NCBI RefSeq assembly: GCF_049686335.1
Contig: NZ_JBAVHX010000033.1
Location: forward strand, 124,001 to 188,000
Direction: 5' to 3'
Origin: Buttiauxella sp049686335
GTDB taxonomy: Bacteria > Pseudomonadota > Gammaproteobacteria > Enterobacterales > Enterobacteriaceae
DNA length: 64,000 bases
Shown here: piece by piece, positions 1 through 10,059 of the stretch
Layout: the number at the start of each line of letters is the position of its first letter
Numbering within the stretch: the first letter of the stretch is position 1
Made by a program: the position numbers and the translations under genes
Notes under the pieces: generated by a model
The model's database searches: none
Told to the model about the DNA's origin: nothing
The model's input: the letters and a program-made list of their open reading frames with translations, nothing else

Positions 1-312
1 CGGGATACGCGCTTCATGAGCGGCAACAATTTCCGGGTTATCCATAGAGATTGCGGTAGAAACCACGACAACACTCGCATCCAGCACGTTTTCCGGGCGA
101 TGGTTGAAATAAATCGTGGCGCCCAGCGCCGACAACTGCTGAGTAACCGGGTTCGGAGCCAAATCAGACCCACTGATTTGGTAACCTTCATTAGCTAAAA
201 CTTCGGCAATACCGCCCATACCGGCGCCGCCGATGCCAACAAAGTGTATGTGCCGGACGCGACGCATCTCGGGCACGATAGAACGCAGTTTCGCCAGTTG
301 TTGTGTATTCAT
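1..312 (-). CDS. murC: UDP-N-acetylmuramate--L-alanine ligase, N-terminal part
   Basis: Partial: only the first 104 codons are inside the window and the gene continues past base 1. MurC is the cytoplasmic ligase that adds L-alanine to UDP-MurNAc, the first amino-acid addition in peptidoglycan precursor synthesis. The visible part starts MNTQQLAKLRSIVPEMRR and contains the glycine-rich nucleotide-binding motif GIGGAGM near residue 27, as in E. coli MurC. It is the last visible gene of the dcw cluster, 67 bases after murG, in the usual order. Confidence 0.96.
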   Translation of the reverse strand, partial: MNTQQLAKLRSIVPEMRRVRHIHFVGIGGAGMGGIAEVLANEGYQISGSDLAPNPVTQQLSALGATIYFNHRPENVLDASVVVVSTAISMDNPEIVAAHEARIP

Positions 313-379
313 TCTCTAACCTGCAGCGTAAAACGCCATTACTTCAAATATTCATGGGCTAAACGGCCACCCACAATGA

Positions 380-1447
380 TTACGCCATTGCTGCGGCGCT
401 CACTTCTTTTGCTACCCGCTCTGTGGCATCAGGAATGGAAACAGCACGCGCACGTTCGGCCATTGCCAGTAACGTTGCTCTGTCCCACCCGGCGAGAGTC
501 TGGGTAACGGCATCCACAGTAAACTGCGGTTGCTCCAGTATTTTTGCCGCTCCAGCTTTTTCCAGCGGCAGTGCATTCCAGTACTGCTGACGGTCTTTAT
601 GCTGGAAGGGAACAAACAGCGCAGGTAATCCTGCCGCCGCGATTTCGCTTACGGTTAATGCACCTGAGCGACATACCACGACATCGGCCCATGCATACGC
701 AGCGGCCATATCATCAATAAACTCAGTCACTTTATGCTGAGGTTGGCCGGCGTCAGCGTAAGCCTGCAGAACTACATCCTGCCCGCCTTTGCCCGACTGG
801 TGCCAGATTGTGAAGGCATCTCCCAGTCGGCCTGCGACTTGCGGCATGGTCTGGTTGAGTACGCGTGCGCCCTGAGAACCACCGACCACTAAAACCCGAA
901 CCGGGCCTACTCGCCCCGCTAAACGCTCTTGCGGCAGCGGCAGTGCGAGGACATCGGTACGCACCGGGTTGCCCACTACATCCGCATTCGGGAATGCGCC
1001 CGGGAAGGCTTGCATCACTTTTTTGGCAATCTTTGACAGCCATTTGTTGGTCAGCCCGGCGATCCCGTTTTGCTCATGTAACACGACCGGAATACCCAGC
1101 GACCACGCCGCCAGACCGCCAGGACCTGAAACATAACCACCCATTCCCAGAACGACGTCCGGGCGATAGGCTTTCATGATGGCCCGAGCCTGACGCCAGG
1201 CGTTGAAAATCCGCACCGGTGCCAGCAGCATTGCTTTCAGGCCCTTACCACGCAGACCTGAAATACGAATAAAGTCGATCTCAATTCCATGCTTAGGAAC
1301 CAAATCTGCTTCCATACGATCGGCGGTCCCGAGCCAGCGCACTTGCCAGCCCTGAGCCATTAAGTGATGCGCAACTGCAAGACCTGGGAACACATGTCCA
1401 CCCGTCCCACCTGCCATCACCATTAACCGCCGGGTTTGATTACTCAT
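380..1447 (-). CDS. murG: Lipid II synthase (UDP-GlcNAc transferase) MurG
   Basis: MurG transfers GlcNAc from UDP-GlcNAc to lipid I, giving lipid II, on the inner face of the cytoplasmic membrane. The 355-residue protein has the length of E. coli MurG and shows both glycine-rich motifs: GGTGGHVFPG near residue 13 and GGSQGARVLNQ in the C-terminal Rossmann domain. The sugar-nucleotide region HKDRQQYWNALPLEKAGAA is intact. Its start overlaps the ftsW stop by 4 bases, so the two genes are probably translationally coupled. Confidence 0.98.
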   Translation of the reverse strand: MSNQTRRLMVMAGGTGGHVFPGLAVAHHLMAQGWQVRWLGTADRMEADLVPKHGIEIDFIRISGLRGKGLKAMLLAPVRIFNAWRQARAIMKAYRPDVVLGMGGYVSGPGGLAAWSLGIPVVLHEQNGIAGLTNKWLSKIAKKVMQAFPGAFPNADVVGNPVRTDVLALPLPQERLAGRVGPVRVLVVGGSQGARVLNQTMPQVAGRLGDAFTIWHQSGKGGQDVVLQAYADAGQPQHKVTEFIDDMAAAYAWADVVVCRSGALTVSEIAAAGLPALFVPFQHKDRQQYWNALPLEKAGAAKILEQPQFTVDAVTQTLAGWDRATLLAMAERARAVSIPDATERVAKEVSAAAMA

Positions 1448-2688
1448 CGCACACCCTTCGTAAACGCCTGCGCTTTAGCCAGACGTGTTTCATAATCAAT
1501 ACGCAGCAACATCATGATTGCTGTAGACATAATTAACAGGCTGGAACCACCGTAACTGATCAGGGGTAATGTCAGACCTTTGGTCGGCAACATCCCTGCA
1601 GCAGCACCCACGTTTACCAGTGCCTGGAAACTAAACCAGACCCCGATGGAGCAGCCCAAAAAGCCCGCAAAACGCTGGTCCATTTCTAACGCGCGTTTAC
1701 CAATGGACATCGCACGAAAAGCCACGAAGAATACCATCAATAATGCCAGCACCACACCGATATATCCGAGCTCTTCACCGATAATCGAGAAGATGAAGTC
1801 GGTATGCGCTTCCGGTAAATATTCGAGTTTTTGCACCGAATTGCCTAAACCCTGCCCCCACAATTCGCCGCGACCAAATGCCATCAGAGATTGTGTTAGC
1901 TGATAGCCGCTACCAAACGGGTCATCCCATGGATTCCAGAAGGAGGTCACACGGCGAATACGATACGGTTCGGCAAGGATCAGCAGCACGACGGCGGAAA
2001 TCCCCATACCGATAATGGCCAGGAACTGCCAAAGTTTTGCCCCTGCCAGGAATAGCATCGCCAGTGTGGTCACGAACAACACAACTACCGTACCTAAGTC
2101 AGGCTGCGCCAGAAGCAGCACCGCTAATACCAGGATCACGCCCATCGGTTTGAGGAAGCCGCGCAGGTTATTACGCACTTCATCCACTTTACGAACCAGG
2201 TAGTTGGCGAGATAACAGAACAGCGACAGCTTCGTGAACTCTGCAGGCTGAATACGTAGTGGGCCGAATGCAATCCAACGTGACGCGCCGTTAACCGAGC
2301 TACCAACAACCAGTACAATCAATAGCATCGCAATGGATAACAGCAGCATTGCAGTACTGTGGCGCTGCCAGAAATCCATCGGCAAACGCAGTGTGATCAT
2401 TGCTAATACAAACGCCAGGATGATGTACAGACCGTCACGCTTGGCGAACAGGAATGGGTCATTCGCCAGACGCTGCCCTACAGGCATGGAGGCGGAAGTC
2501 ACCATAATGAAACCGACTGCCGCCAGACCAAAAGTCAGCCATAACATCGTGCGGTCATACATTACGATGCTATTTGAGTCAGCTTCTTTGGTGCCCATCA
2601 CCCAGCCTTTAACTGCCGACGCCAGCCAGCTCAGGATGGCAAATCCTGGCAATCGGGGCATTCGCAGGCGAGGGAGAGAGAAGCGCAT
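1444..2688 (-). CDS. ftsW: Lipid II polymerase / septal SEDS protein FtsW
   Basis: FtsW is a SEDS-family integral membrane glycosyltransferase that polymerises lipid II at the division septum together with FtsI. The 414-residue product equals E. coli FtsW in length, is hydrophobic throughout (about ten membrane segments), and ends with the SEDS signature region containing PTKGLTLPLISYGGSSLL. Its ATG shares one base with the murD stop (TGATG), and its 3' end overlaps murG. Confidence 0.98.
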   Translation of the reverse strand: MRFSLPRLRMPRLPGFAILSWLASAVKGWVMGTKEADSNSIVMYDRTMLWLTFGLAAVGFIMVTSASMPVGQRLANDPFLFAKRDGLYIILAFVLAMITLRLPMDFWQRHSTAMLLLSIAMLLIVLVVGSSVNGASRWIAFGPLRIQPAEFTKLSLFCYLANYLVRKVDEVRNNLRGFLKPMGVILVLAVLLLAQPDLGTVVVLFVTTLAMLFLAGAKLWQFLAIIGMGISAVVLLILAEPYRIRRVTSFWNPWDDPFGSGYQLTQSLMAFGRGELWGQGLGNSVQKLEYLPEAHTDFIFSIIGEELGYIGVVLALLMVFFVAFRAMSIGKRALEMDQRFAGFLGCSIGVWFSFQALVNVGAAAGMLPTKGLTLPLISYGGSSLLIMSTAIMMLLRIDYETRLAKAQAFTKGVR

Positions 2689-4004
2689 CAGCCAAGCTCC
2701 TTCGCAAGTTGAGTAAATTGGTCGCCACGCTGTTCAAAGTTTTTGAACTGATCAAGGCTCGCGCATGCAGGCGATAACAGAACCATGTCACCCGGTTGTA
2801 CGCGCGCGGCGACCAATTTCATCGCCTGCGCCATCGTTTCAGTTTGTTCAGCGACATCAGGACGCAACGCGGCAAGTTCTGTACCATCACGACCAAAGCA
2901 ATAAAGACGAATCGCTGACCCTTGCAGGTATTGAGCCAGTGAAGAGAAATCAGCAGATTTACCGTCCCCCCCCAGCAGCAGATGCAAAGTCCCTTCGACT
3001 TTCAAACCATTCAACGCAGCTTCAGTACTGCCAACGTTGGTCGCTTTGGAGTCGTTAATCCAGCGCACACCGTTACGTTCCCATGCCAGCTGGAAGCGGT
3101 GAGCAAGACCGGTGAAGGTGGTCAGCGCTTTCAGGCTGCTGGAGCGCGGGAGTTTCACCGCATCAGCCAGCGCCAGCGCAGCAAGAGCGTTGGTGTAGTT
3201 ATGGCGACCCACCACTTTCATCTCTTTGGTGTTGAGGATTTTCTCGCCTTTCACCCGCAGCCAGGTATCGCCCTGCTGATGGTTAAGGTGATAGTCACCG
3301 ACATCTACGCCAAAACTGATGCAACGATCGTCTGCACCACGCACTGGCATGGTCAACGCGTCATCCGCGTTCACCACACACACCGCCGCGTTTTCATAAA
3401 CACGCAGTTTAGCCGCACGGTACTGCTGCAGACCAAACGGATAGCGATCCATATGATCTTCAGTGACGTTAAGAATGGTCGCCGCTGCAGCTTTCAGGCT
3501 CGAAGTGGTTTCTAACTGGAAGCTGGATAACTCAAGTACATAAAGCTCCCGAGCAGGATCAAGCAGCATCAACGCAGGCAAGCCGATGTTGCCCCCCACG
3601 CCCACATTTATACCTGCCGCTTTTGCCATTTCACCGACTAAAGTTGTGACGGTGCTTTTACCGTTAGAACCGGTAATCGCCACAATCGGCGCTTGTGCTT
3701 CACGGCAAAACAGCTCGATATCACCCACGATTTCAACACCCGCATCAGCCGCGCGGCTGAGTGCAGGATGGGCTACAGCGATACCAGGACTGGCAACAAT
3801 CAAGTCAGCCGCTAACAACCAGTCTTCATTGAGTGAGCCAGTATGTCGTTCTACCGCTTCTGGCAGTTTTTCAAGGCCTGGCGGTGAGATGCGGGTGTCC
3901 ATCACGCGTGGCGTTACACCGCGCGCAAGGAAGAAATCCACGCAGGAAAGGCCAGTGAGGCCTAATCCGATAATAACGACTTTTTTACCCTGGTAATCAG
4001 CCAT
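2688..4004 (-). CDS. murD: UDP-MurNAc-L-Ala--D-glutamate ligase MurD
   Basis: MurD adds D-glutamate to UDP-MurNAc-L-Ala in the cytoplasm. I place the start at the ATG giving MADYQGKKVVIIGLGLTG: this yields 438 residues as in E. coli and leaves 2 bases after mraY. The open frame extends 30 codons further upstream, but that part lies inside mraY and has no family similarity. The Mur-ligase ATP loop ITGSNGKSTVTT is near residue 110 and the C-terminal HRFQ and NDSKATN motifs are present. Confidence 0.97.
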   Translation of the reverse strand: MADYQGKKVVIIGLGLTGLSCVDFFLARGVTPRVMDTRISPPGLEKLPEAVERHTGSLNEDWLLAADLIVASPGIAVAHPALSRAADAGVEIVGDIELFCREAQAPIVAITGSNGKSTVTTLVGEMAKAAGINVGVGGNIGLPALMLLDPARELYVLELSSFQLETTSSLKAAAATILNVTEDHMDRYPFGLQQYRAAKLRVYENAAVCVVNADDALTMPVRGADDRCISFGVDVGDYHLNHQQGDTWLRVKGEKILNTKEMKVVGRHNYTNALAALALADAVKLPRSSSLKALTTFTGLAHRFQLAWERNGVRWINDSKATNVGSTEAALNGLKVEGTLHLLLGGDGKSADFSSLAQYLQGSAIRLYCFGRDGTELAALRPDVAEQTETMAQAMKLVAARVQPGDMVLLSPACASLDQFKNFEQRGDQFTQLAKELG

Positions 4005-4006
4005 AG

Positions 4007-5089
4007 TTAACGCACCTTCAGGGTAGCCAGGCCAATCAGGACCAGCATCAGCGAAATAATCCAGAAGCGCACAATGACTCGCGGCTCCGGCCAACCTTTC
4101 AATTCATAATGGTGATGAATAGGGGCCATACGGAAAATGCGTTGTCCGCGCAATTTGAAGGAACCGACCTGCAAGATGACCGACAGTGTCTCAACAACAA
4201 ACACACCGCCCATAATCACTAACAGGAATTCCTGACGCAGCAATACGGCGATAGTCCCGAGCGCACCGCCCAGAGCCAGAGAGCCCACATCGCCCATAAA
4301 TACTTGCGCTGGATAGGTGTTGAACCACAAGAATCCAAGGCCTGCACCGACGATTGCCGTACAGACGATAACCAGTTCACCAGAGTGACGCAGATAAGGA
4401 ATATGCAGGTATTCAGCGAACTTAATGTTACCGGTAGCCCAGGCCACCAGCGCAAAACCGGCTGCTACCAGAACAGTTGGCATAATGGCCAGGCCATCCA
4501 GGCCATCTGTCAGGTTGACCGCATTACCGGTGCCGACGATAACGAAATACGCCAGCAGCACATAAAACAGGCCAAGCTGAGGCATCACGTCTTTAAAGAA
4601 CGGCACAACCAGCTCAGTGGCTGGCGTTCCTTTCCCTGCGCTGTACATCGTGAAGGCCACAGCCAACGCGATGACGGACATCCAGAAATATTTCCAGCGA
4701 GCAATTAGGCCCTTGGTATCTTTACGCACCACTTTGCGGTAATCATCGACAAAGCCAATCGCGCCGTAGCCCACCAGCACGAACAACACGCACCAGACAT
4801 AAGGGTTAGATGGATATGCCCACATCAGTACAGAAATAACGATAGAAGTCAGGATCATAATCCCGCCCATCGTTGGGGTTCCGCGCTTACTGAAATGGGA
4901 TTCAGGACCGTCGTTACGGACAACCTGGCCGAAAGAGAGTTGCTGTAAACGAGCAATCATACGCGGCCCCATCCATAACGAGATGAACAGAGCAGTCAGC
5001 AGGCTGACGATGGCGCGAAACGTCAGATAAGAAAAGACGTTAAAGCCGGAATAATATTTGACCAAGTGTTCGGCCAGCCAAACTAACAT
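4007..5089 (-). CDS. mraY: Phospho-MurNAc-pentapeptide transferase MraY
   Basis: MraY moves phospho-MurNAc-pentapeptide from UDP onto undecaprenyl phosphate, giving lipid I. It is a polytopic inner-membrane enzyme. The 360 residues match E. coli MraY in length. The conserved cytoplasmic motifs are visible: FVDDYRK with the paired aspartates, NLTDGLDGLA, and the histidine-rich MAPIHHHYELKGWPE near the C terminus. It overlaps the end of murF by 7 bases and is followed 2 bases later by murD. Confidence 0.98.
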   Translation of the reverse strand: MLVWLAEHLVKYYSGFNVFSYLTFRAIVSLLTALFISLWMGPRMIARLQQLSFGQVVRNDGPESHFSKRGTPTMGGIMILTSIVISVLMWAYPSNPYVWCVLFVLVGYGAIGFVDDYRKVVRKDTKGLIARWKYFWMSVIALAVAFTMYSAGKGTPATELVVPFFKDVMPQLGLFYVLLAYFVIVGTGNAVNLTDGLDGLAIMPTVLVAAGFALVAWATGNIKFAEYLHIPYLRHSGELVIVCTAIVGAGLGFLWFNTYPAQVFMGDVGSLALGGALGTIAVLLRQEFLLVIMGGVFVVETLSVILQVGSFKLRGQRIFRMAPIHHHYELKGWPEPRVIVRFWIISLMLVLIGLATLKVR

Positions 5090-6441
5090 GTTCCATTCTC
5101 CTGTAATGCGCGTACTACCTGTTCCATGGCGGCACTACGTGAACCTTTCACTAAAATAGTCATCATCGAATGCTCGGCGAGCAACGTCTTCAAATGCGCG
5201 ATTAAAGAAGGCTTATCGGTAAAATGTTCGCCAACTTCAGAGGCCAGACTGATTGTTTCGCTCAGTGAGCCCACGCTCAATACGCAATCAATGCCGGACG
5301 CTTTCGCGGCTTCGCCTACCTGGCGATGGCACTCAACAGAGTCATCGCCAAGTTCAGCCATATCCCCGACAACCATCACACGGAAACCAGGCATTTCGGA
5401 CAGCACCTGTGCTGCGGCGGTCATTGACCCCACATTGGCGTTGTAACTGTCGTCGAGCAGAAGTTGGTTTTCAGAAAGTTGAATCGGGAACAAACGTCCA
5501 GGAACAGCTTTTAAGTCCGCAAGACCTGCTTTGATCGCTTCCAGTGGCGCACCTACCGCCATTGCAAGTGATGTCGCAGCCAGTGCGTTAGCAATGTTAT
5601 GGCGGCCAGGAAGTGGCAAATTCACATCAATGTCGCCGTCTGGCGTTTTGATGGTGAATTCGGTGCCATGTGCAGTGATATGCACGTTGGTCGCGGTGAA
5701 ATCGCTGCCGGTAGCATTGGGTGAGAAGCGCCAGGTTTTGCGCTCACCAATGATCTCTTGCCAGTTCAGCCAGTCATTATTATCGGCGTTGAGAATGGCG
5801 ATGCCGTTTGCAGGCAGCCCGGCGAAGATCTCACCTTTGGCTTTCGCCACGCCTGCCAGTGAACCAAAACCTTCAAGATGCGCGGCGGCCAGGTTGTTCA
5901 CCAGTGCAGCCTCCGGACGCGTCAAATTGACGGTCCAGGCGATTTCACCCTGATGGTTTGCACCCAGCTCAATGACCGCATACTCATATTCTGGCGTCAG
6001 GCGTAATAACGTCATTGGCACGCCAATATCGTTATTCAGATTTCCAGCGGTGTATAACGTGTTACCGCACTCGCGCAAAATCGCGGCGGTCATCTCTTTT
6101 ACAGAGGTTTTGCCAGAAGAACCGGTCAGGGCAACAATACGCGTTGGAACCTGCTGACGAACCCAGGCTGCCAGTTCACCGAATGCCTGATGAGTATCCG
6201 CTACCACAAGTTGTGGAACGTTAACATCGAGCTTACGGGAAACCAACAACGCCCCTGCCCCGCCGTTTACCGCATCTTGCGCAAAGTCGTGCGCATCAAA
6301 GCGCTCGCCCTTTAATGCGACAAACAGGCAACCAGGAGTTAATTTGCGCGTGTCGGTAGTGACATCAATGATGTCGGCATCAGCCCCGTACAATTCGCCA
6401 TGCAACACCGTGGCAAGATGGCTTAATGAAACGCGGATCAT
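5083..6441 (-). CDS. murF: UDP-MurNAc-tripeptide--D-Ala-D-Ala ligase MurF
   Basis: MurF adds the D-Ala-D-Ala dipeptide and so completes the UDP-MurNAc-pentapeptide. The 452-residue protein has E. coli length, with the Mur-ligase ATP loop ALTGSSGKTSVKE near residue 105 and the central motif ELGANHQGEI. The C-terminal domain contains DDSYNANVGSM and VKGSRSAAMEQV, typical of MurF. It overlaps murE by 4 bases and mraY by 7, the tight packing of the dcw operon. Confidence 0.98.
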   Translation of the reverse strand: MIRVSLSHLATVLHGELYGADADIIDVTTDTRKLTPGCLFVALKGERFDAHDFAQDAVNGGAGALLVSRKLDVNVPQLVVADTHQAFGELAAWVRQQVPTRIVALTGSSGKTSVKEMTAAILRECGNTLYTAGNLNNDIGVPMTLLRLTPEYEYAVIELGANHQGEIAWTVNLTRPEAALVNNLAAAHLEGFGSLAGVAKAKGEIFAGLPANGIAILNADNNDWLNWQEIIGERKTWRFSPNATGSDFTATNVHITAHGTEFTIKTPDGDIDVNLPLPGRHNIANALAATSLAMAVGAPLEAIKAGLADLKAVPGRLFPIQLSENQLLLDDSYNANVGSMTAAAQVLSEMPGFRVMVVGDMAELGDDSVECHRQVGEAAKASGIDCVLSVGSLSETISLASEVGEHFTDKPSLIAHLKTLLAEHSMMTILVKGSRSAAMEQVVRALQENGTC

Positions 6442-7925
6442 GCCACAACCCCCAACAAACGGGCGGCAGTGACACGGTCGGAGTAGTCCAGACGGCGTAT
6501 ACCAACAATCTGGTAGTCCTCGTGGCCTTTACCGGCCAGCAGAACTACATCATTTTCTTGCGCCTGCATTATTGCATTGGTTACCGCTTCGGCACGGCCT
6601 GCAACGACATATGCGCGACCCGCGTCCAGCATGCCAACCAGAATGTCAGCCACAATTGCATTCGGCTCTTCGGTACGTGGATTGTCATCGGTAACAACCA
6701 CGATATCTGCATACTGTTCAGCAATGCCGCCCATAATCGGACGCTTGCCTTTATCGCGATCGCCACCGCAACCAAATACGCACCACAGCTTACCGCTGCA
6801 ATGCAAACGAGCCGCTTGTAACGCTTTTTCCAGAGCATCCGGGGTGTGGGCATAATCCACCACCACCGTCGGTTTACCCGGTGCGCTGAAAACTTCCATA
6901 CGGCCGCAAACCGGTTGCAGGCTCGGGGCCGTTTTCAGCAGTTCTTGAAGGGGATAATCCAGCACTAACAGGGTTGCCAACGCTAACAGTAAGTTGCTGA
7001 CGTTGAAGGCGCCCATCAGGCGGCTTTCGATCTCTCCGTCGCCCCAGGAAGAGCTGAAGCGAATGGTCGCCCCGCCATCGTGATAGCGCACGTCGGTTGC
7101 TTTTAACCAACGGCCACGACAGCCCGGCTGTAAATTGTCTTCCATAGTAACGGCAACGGCGTCAGGTAAACGCGTTAACCAGTTGCGTCCGACTTCATCA
7201 TCAGCATTGATGATGGCATTGCCGTAATCATGTTCAGAGAACAGCAGCCATTTGGCCGCTTCGTAGCCTGCCATATCACCGTGGTAATCGAGGTGGTCAC
7301 GGCTTAGGTTAGTGAACACACTGGCAGCAAATTTCAGAGCGGAAACACGATGCTGGACCAGGCCATGAGAAGATACTTCCATAGCGGCAAAGGTCGCCCC
7401 CTGATCGGCAAGGTTAGCAAGCACTTGCTGTACATCAACGGCAGAACCGGTGGTGTTTTCAGTGGGTTTCACATTGCCAAGCAGGCCGTTACCCACAGTA
7501 CCCATAACAGCACTGGTTTCGCCTAACAACTGGCTCCACTGGGCAAGCAGTTGTGCGGTGGTAGTTTTCCCGTTAGTCCCGGTAACACCCACCAAACGTA
7601 ATGCACTCGAAGGCTCGTTGTAAAAACGCCCCGCCAGAGCAGAAAGACGTTGATGCAGTTGGCTCAGATAAATAACCGGCACACCGTGCATTTCACGGAT
7701 TTCGCCATCCGTTGCTTCGCCTTCAGCTTCAGCAACGACAGCGGCTACGCCTTGCGCTATTGCCTGCGGGATATATCGACGCCCGTCCGCCTGATGACCG
7801 ACTACAGCCACAAAAAGGTCGCCCGATGCCGCCACGCGACTATCGAGTGTCATTTCTCGCAGAGCTCTCGCAGGTAATGCTGGCACCCACGGAGCGAGAA
7901 GGTCGCGCAAATTACGATCTGCCAC
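6438..7925 (-). CDS. murE: UDP-MurNAc-L-Ala-D-Glu--meso-diaminopimelate ligase MurE
   Basis: MurE adds the third peptide residue in the cytoplasm. Meso-diaminopimelate specificity is indicated by the DNPR motif (within VTDDNPRTEEP) characteristic of Gram-negative MurE. The ATP loop VTGTNGKTTTAQ is near residue 110. The start is a GTG giving MADRNLRDLLAPW, as in E. coli, and lies 14 bases inside the end of ftsI. Length is 495 residues, the same as E. coli. Its stop overlaps murF by 4 bases. Confidence 0.98.
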   Translation of the reverse strand: MADRNLRDLLAPWVPALPARALREMTLDSRVAASGDLFVAVVGHQADGRRYIPQAIAQGVAAVVAEAEGEATDGEIREMHGVPVIYLSQLHQRLSALAGRFYNEPSSALRLVGVTGTNGKTTTAQLLAQWSQLLGETSAVMGTVGNGLLGNVKPTENTTGSAVDVQQVLANLADQGATFAAMEVSSHGLVQHRVSALKFAASVFTNLSRDHLDYHGDMAGYEAAKWLLFSEHDYGNAIINADDEVGRNWLTRLPDAVAVTMEDNLQPGCRGRWLKATDVRYHDGGATIRFSSSWGDGEIESRLMGAFNVSNLLLALATLLVLDYPLQELLKTAPSLQPVCGRMEVFSAPGKPTVVVDYAHTPDALEKALQAARLHCSGKLWCVFGCGGDRDKGKRPIMGGIAEQYADIVVVTDDNPRTEEPNAIVADILVGMLDAGRAYVVAGRAEAVTNAIMQAQENDVVLLAGKGHEDYQIVGIRRLDYSDRVTAARLLGVVA

Positions 7926-9678
7926 CTGATCCCTCTTTTTGATTGATTACAAATTCACTTTTTTCACCTGTCGCCAGAGCATCCGGTTCGATATTCATGG
8001 TGCGTAGAACGCCGCCCATGATGGCACCGAACACAGGTGCAGAGACGGCACCACCGTAATACTTACCTGCTTGTGGATCGTTAATTACTACTACCAATGC
8101 GAATCGCGGATTACTGGCTGGTGCTACGCCTGCGGTGTAAGCAATGTATTTGTTAACGTAACGTCCATCCGGACCGACTTTTTTCGCAGTACCGGTTTTA
8201 ATTGCGATGCGGTAGCCCTTGATAGCCGCTTTCACGCCGCCACCACCAGGCAATGCCACACTTTCCATCATATGAACGACGGTACGAACCAAAGGCTCAG
8301 GGAAAATACGCTCACCTGGAACCGGAGGATCAACCTTCGTAATCGACAGCGGACGATACACGCCGTAGCTGCCAATCGTTGCGTAGACACGCGCTAACTG
8401 TAACGGAGTTACCATTAGCCCGTAGCCGAAAGAGAAGGTGGCCCTCTCTATGTCAGACCACCGTTGTTTTTGCGGATATAAGCCACTGCGTTCTCCGACC
8501 AGCCCCAAGTTGGTCGCTTTTCCCAATCCAAAACGTGAGTAAGTATCTACCAACGCTGAGGAGGGCATCGCTAACGCCAGTTTGGAAACCCCGACGTTAC
8601 TCGACTTCTGTAGTACCCCGGTAAGGGTCAATTCGCTGTAGCGCGCCACATCTTTGATCTCATGACCATTGATGCGGTACGGCACGGTATTCAGGACGGT
8701 ATTCTCACGCACCACGCCACGTTGCAGCGCAGTCATTACCACCATCGGTTTAACCGTCGAACCCGGCTCGAAAACGTCCGTAATGGTACGGTTACGCATC
8801 ACGTCTTTTGGCGTGCCGCTAAGATTATTTGGGTTGTAGGATGGGCTGTTTGCCATCGCCAGAACTTCACCGGTGTTCACATCTACCAGTACCGCACTGC
8901 CCGATTCGGCTTTGTTGAAAGCCACAGCGTTGTTTAGCTCACGGTAAACCAGTGCTTGCAGGCGTTCATCAATGCTCAAAGCCAGGTTATGAGCGGCCTG
9001 GCTGTCAGTAGAGGAGATGTCTTCAATGACGCGACCAAAGCGGTCTTTACGGACGATTCGCTCGCCAGGTTGACCGGTTAGCCATTTATCGAAGCTTTTT
9101 TCAACGCCTTCAATCCCCTGGCTATCGACGTTGGTGAAGCCAATGAGGTGAGCGGTTACTTCGCCAGAAGGGTAGTAGCGGCGAGATTCTTCGCGTAGAT
9201 GAATACCTGGAAGTTTGAGTTTTTTGATGTAATCGCCAATATCTGGATTCACCTGACGTGCAAGATAAATGAAGCGACCTTTCGGGTTACTGTTTACTCG
9301 GGAAGCGAGCTGATCAAGAGGAATTTTCAGTGCATCGGCCAGCGCTTTCCAGCGGTTATCCAGCGTGATGCCACCTGCGTCATGCAACTCTTTCGGGTCA
9401 GCCCAAATGGCTTTAACCGGCACACTCACTGCTAATGGACGGCCCGCGCGGTCACTGATCATACCGCGAGAAGTCGAAACTTCCTGAACACGTAAGGAGC
9501 GCATATCGCCCTGACGTACCAACATGTCCGGCGCAATGATTTGCAGCCAGGCAACGCGCCCCAACAGGAAAACCAGCGCCAGCAAAATGCAACCGCAAAG
9601 CAACGCAAAACGCCAACTTACAAAGTTGGCCTGTTCTTCCTGGCGTTTCGGTTTAAGCGTTTTTGCCGCTGCTCTCAT
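7912..9678 (-). CDS. ftsI: Septal peptidoglycan transpeptidase FtsI (PBP3)
   Basis: FtsI is the penicillin-binding transpeptidase of the divisome, anchored by one N-terminal membrane helix (about residues 22-42, ALLCGCILLALVFLLGRV). The 588 residues match E. coli PBP3. The active-site motifs are in order: STVK with the nucleophilic serine near residue 307, SSN near 359, and KTGT near 494. The protein ends in a tail that would be trimmed if, as in E. coli, Prc processes it. ftsL lies 15 bases upstream and murE overlaps its 3' end. Confidence 0.98.
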   Translation of the reverse strand: MRAAAKTLKPKRQEEQANFVSWRFALLCGCILLALVFLLGRVAWLQIIAPDMLVRQGDMRSLRVQEVSTSRGMISDRAGRPLAVSVPVKAIWADPKELHDAGGITLDNRWKALADALKIPLDQLASRVNSNPKGRFIYLARQVNPDIGDYIKKLKLPGIHLREESRRYYPSGEVTAHLIGFTNVDSQGIEGVEKSFDKWLTGQPGERIVRKDRFGRVIEDISSTDSQAAHNLALSIDERLQALVYRELNNAVAFNKAESGSAVLVDVNTGEVLAMANSPSYNPNNLSGTPKDVMRNRTITDVFEPGSTVKPMVVMTALQRGVVRENTVLNTVPYRINGHEIKDVARYSELTLTGVLQKSSNVGVSKLALAMPSSALVDTYSRFGLGKATNLGLVGERSGLYPQKQRWSDIERATFSFGYGLMVTPLQLARVYATIGSYGVYRPLSITKVDPPVPGERIFPEPLVRTVVHMMESVALPGGGGVKAAIKGYRIAIKTGTAKKVGPDGRYVNKYIAYTAGVAPASNPRFALVVVINDPQAGKYYGGAVSAPVFGAIMGGVLRTMNIEPDALATGEKSEFVINQKEGSGGRS

Positions 9679-9693
9679 CTGTCACGCGATTCC

Positions 9694-10059
9694 TTATTGC
9701 TGAACTACGATGTTTTCCTGCGATGGGTCGACATGCTGCAATTGCAGCTTTTCCGTCGCGACCCGCTCCACCCGGCTATGATCGCCCAGTGCGTTTTCTT
9801 CCAGAATCAGGTTACGCCATTCGATATCTAACGCATCACGCTCCACCACCATTTGCTCGCGCTGTGCGGTAAGCAGACGGGTGTGGTGCGCGGTGGTGAC
9901 AACGAAAATGGCGGTAACGATAATGGCGGTAAACAAAATCAGTGGCATTTTCCCATTACGCAACAAGTCACCACCAATCACTGCTGGTAGCGCATGTCGC
10001 TCGCCACTGCTCAGTTGGCCAGTAACTTTAGTCAGGGCTTCTGCCACCTTGCCGATCAT
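9694..10059 (-). CDS. ftsL: Cell division protein FtsL
   Basis: FtsL is a small bitopic membrane protein which, with FtsB and FtsQ, activates FtsWI at the septum. The 121-residue protein equals E. coli FtsL in length: a short cytoplasmic part, one membrane helix around residues 38-57 (LILFTAIIVTAIFVVTTAHH), then a periplasmic coiled-coil segment rich in regularly spaced leucines. Its ATG overlaps the rsmH stop by 4 bases, and ftsI follows after 15 bases. Confidence 0.97.
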   Translation of the reverse strand: MIGKVAEALTKVTGQLSSGERHALPAVIGGDLLRNGKMPLILFTAIIVTAIFVVTTAHHTRLLTAQREQMVVERDALDIEWRNLILEENALGDHSRVERVATEKLQLQHVDPSQENIVVQQ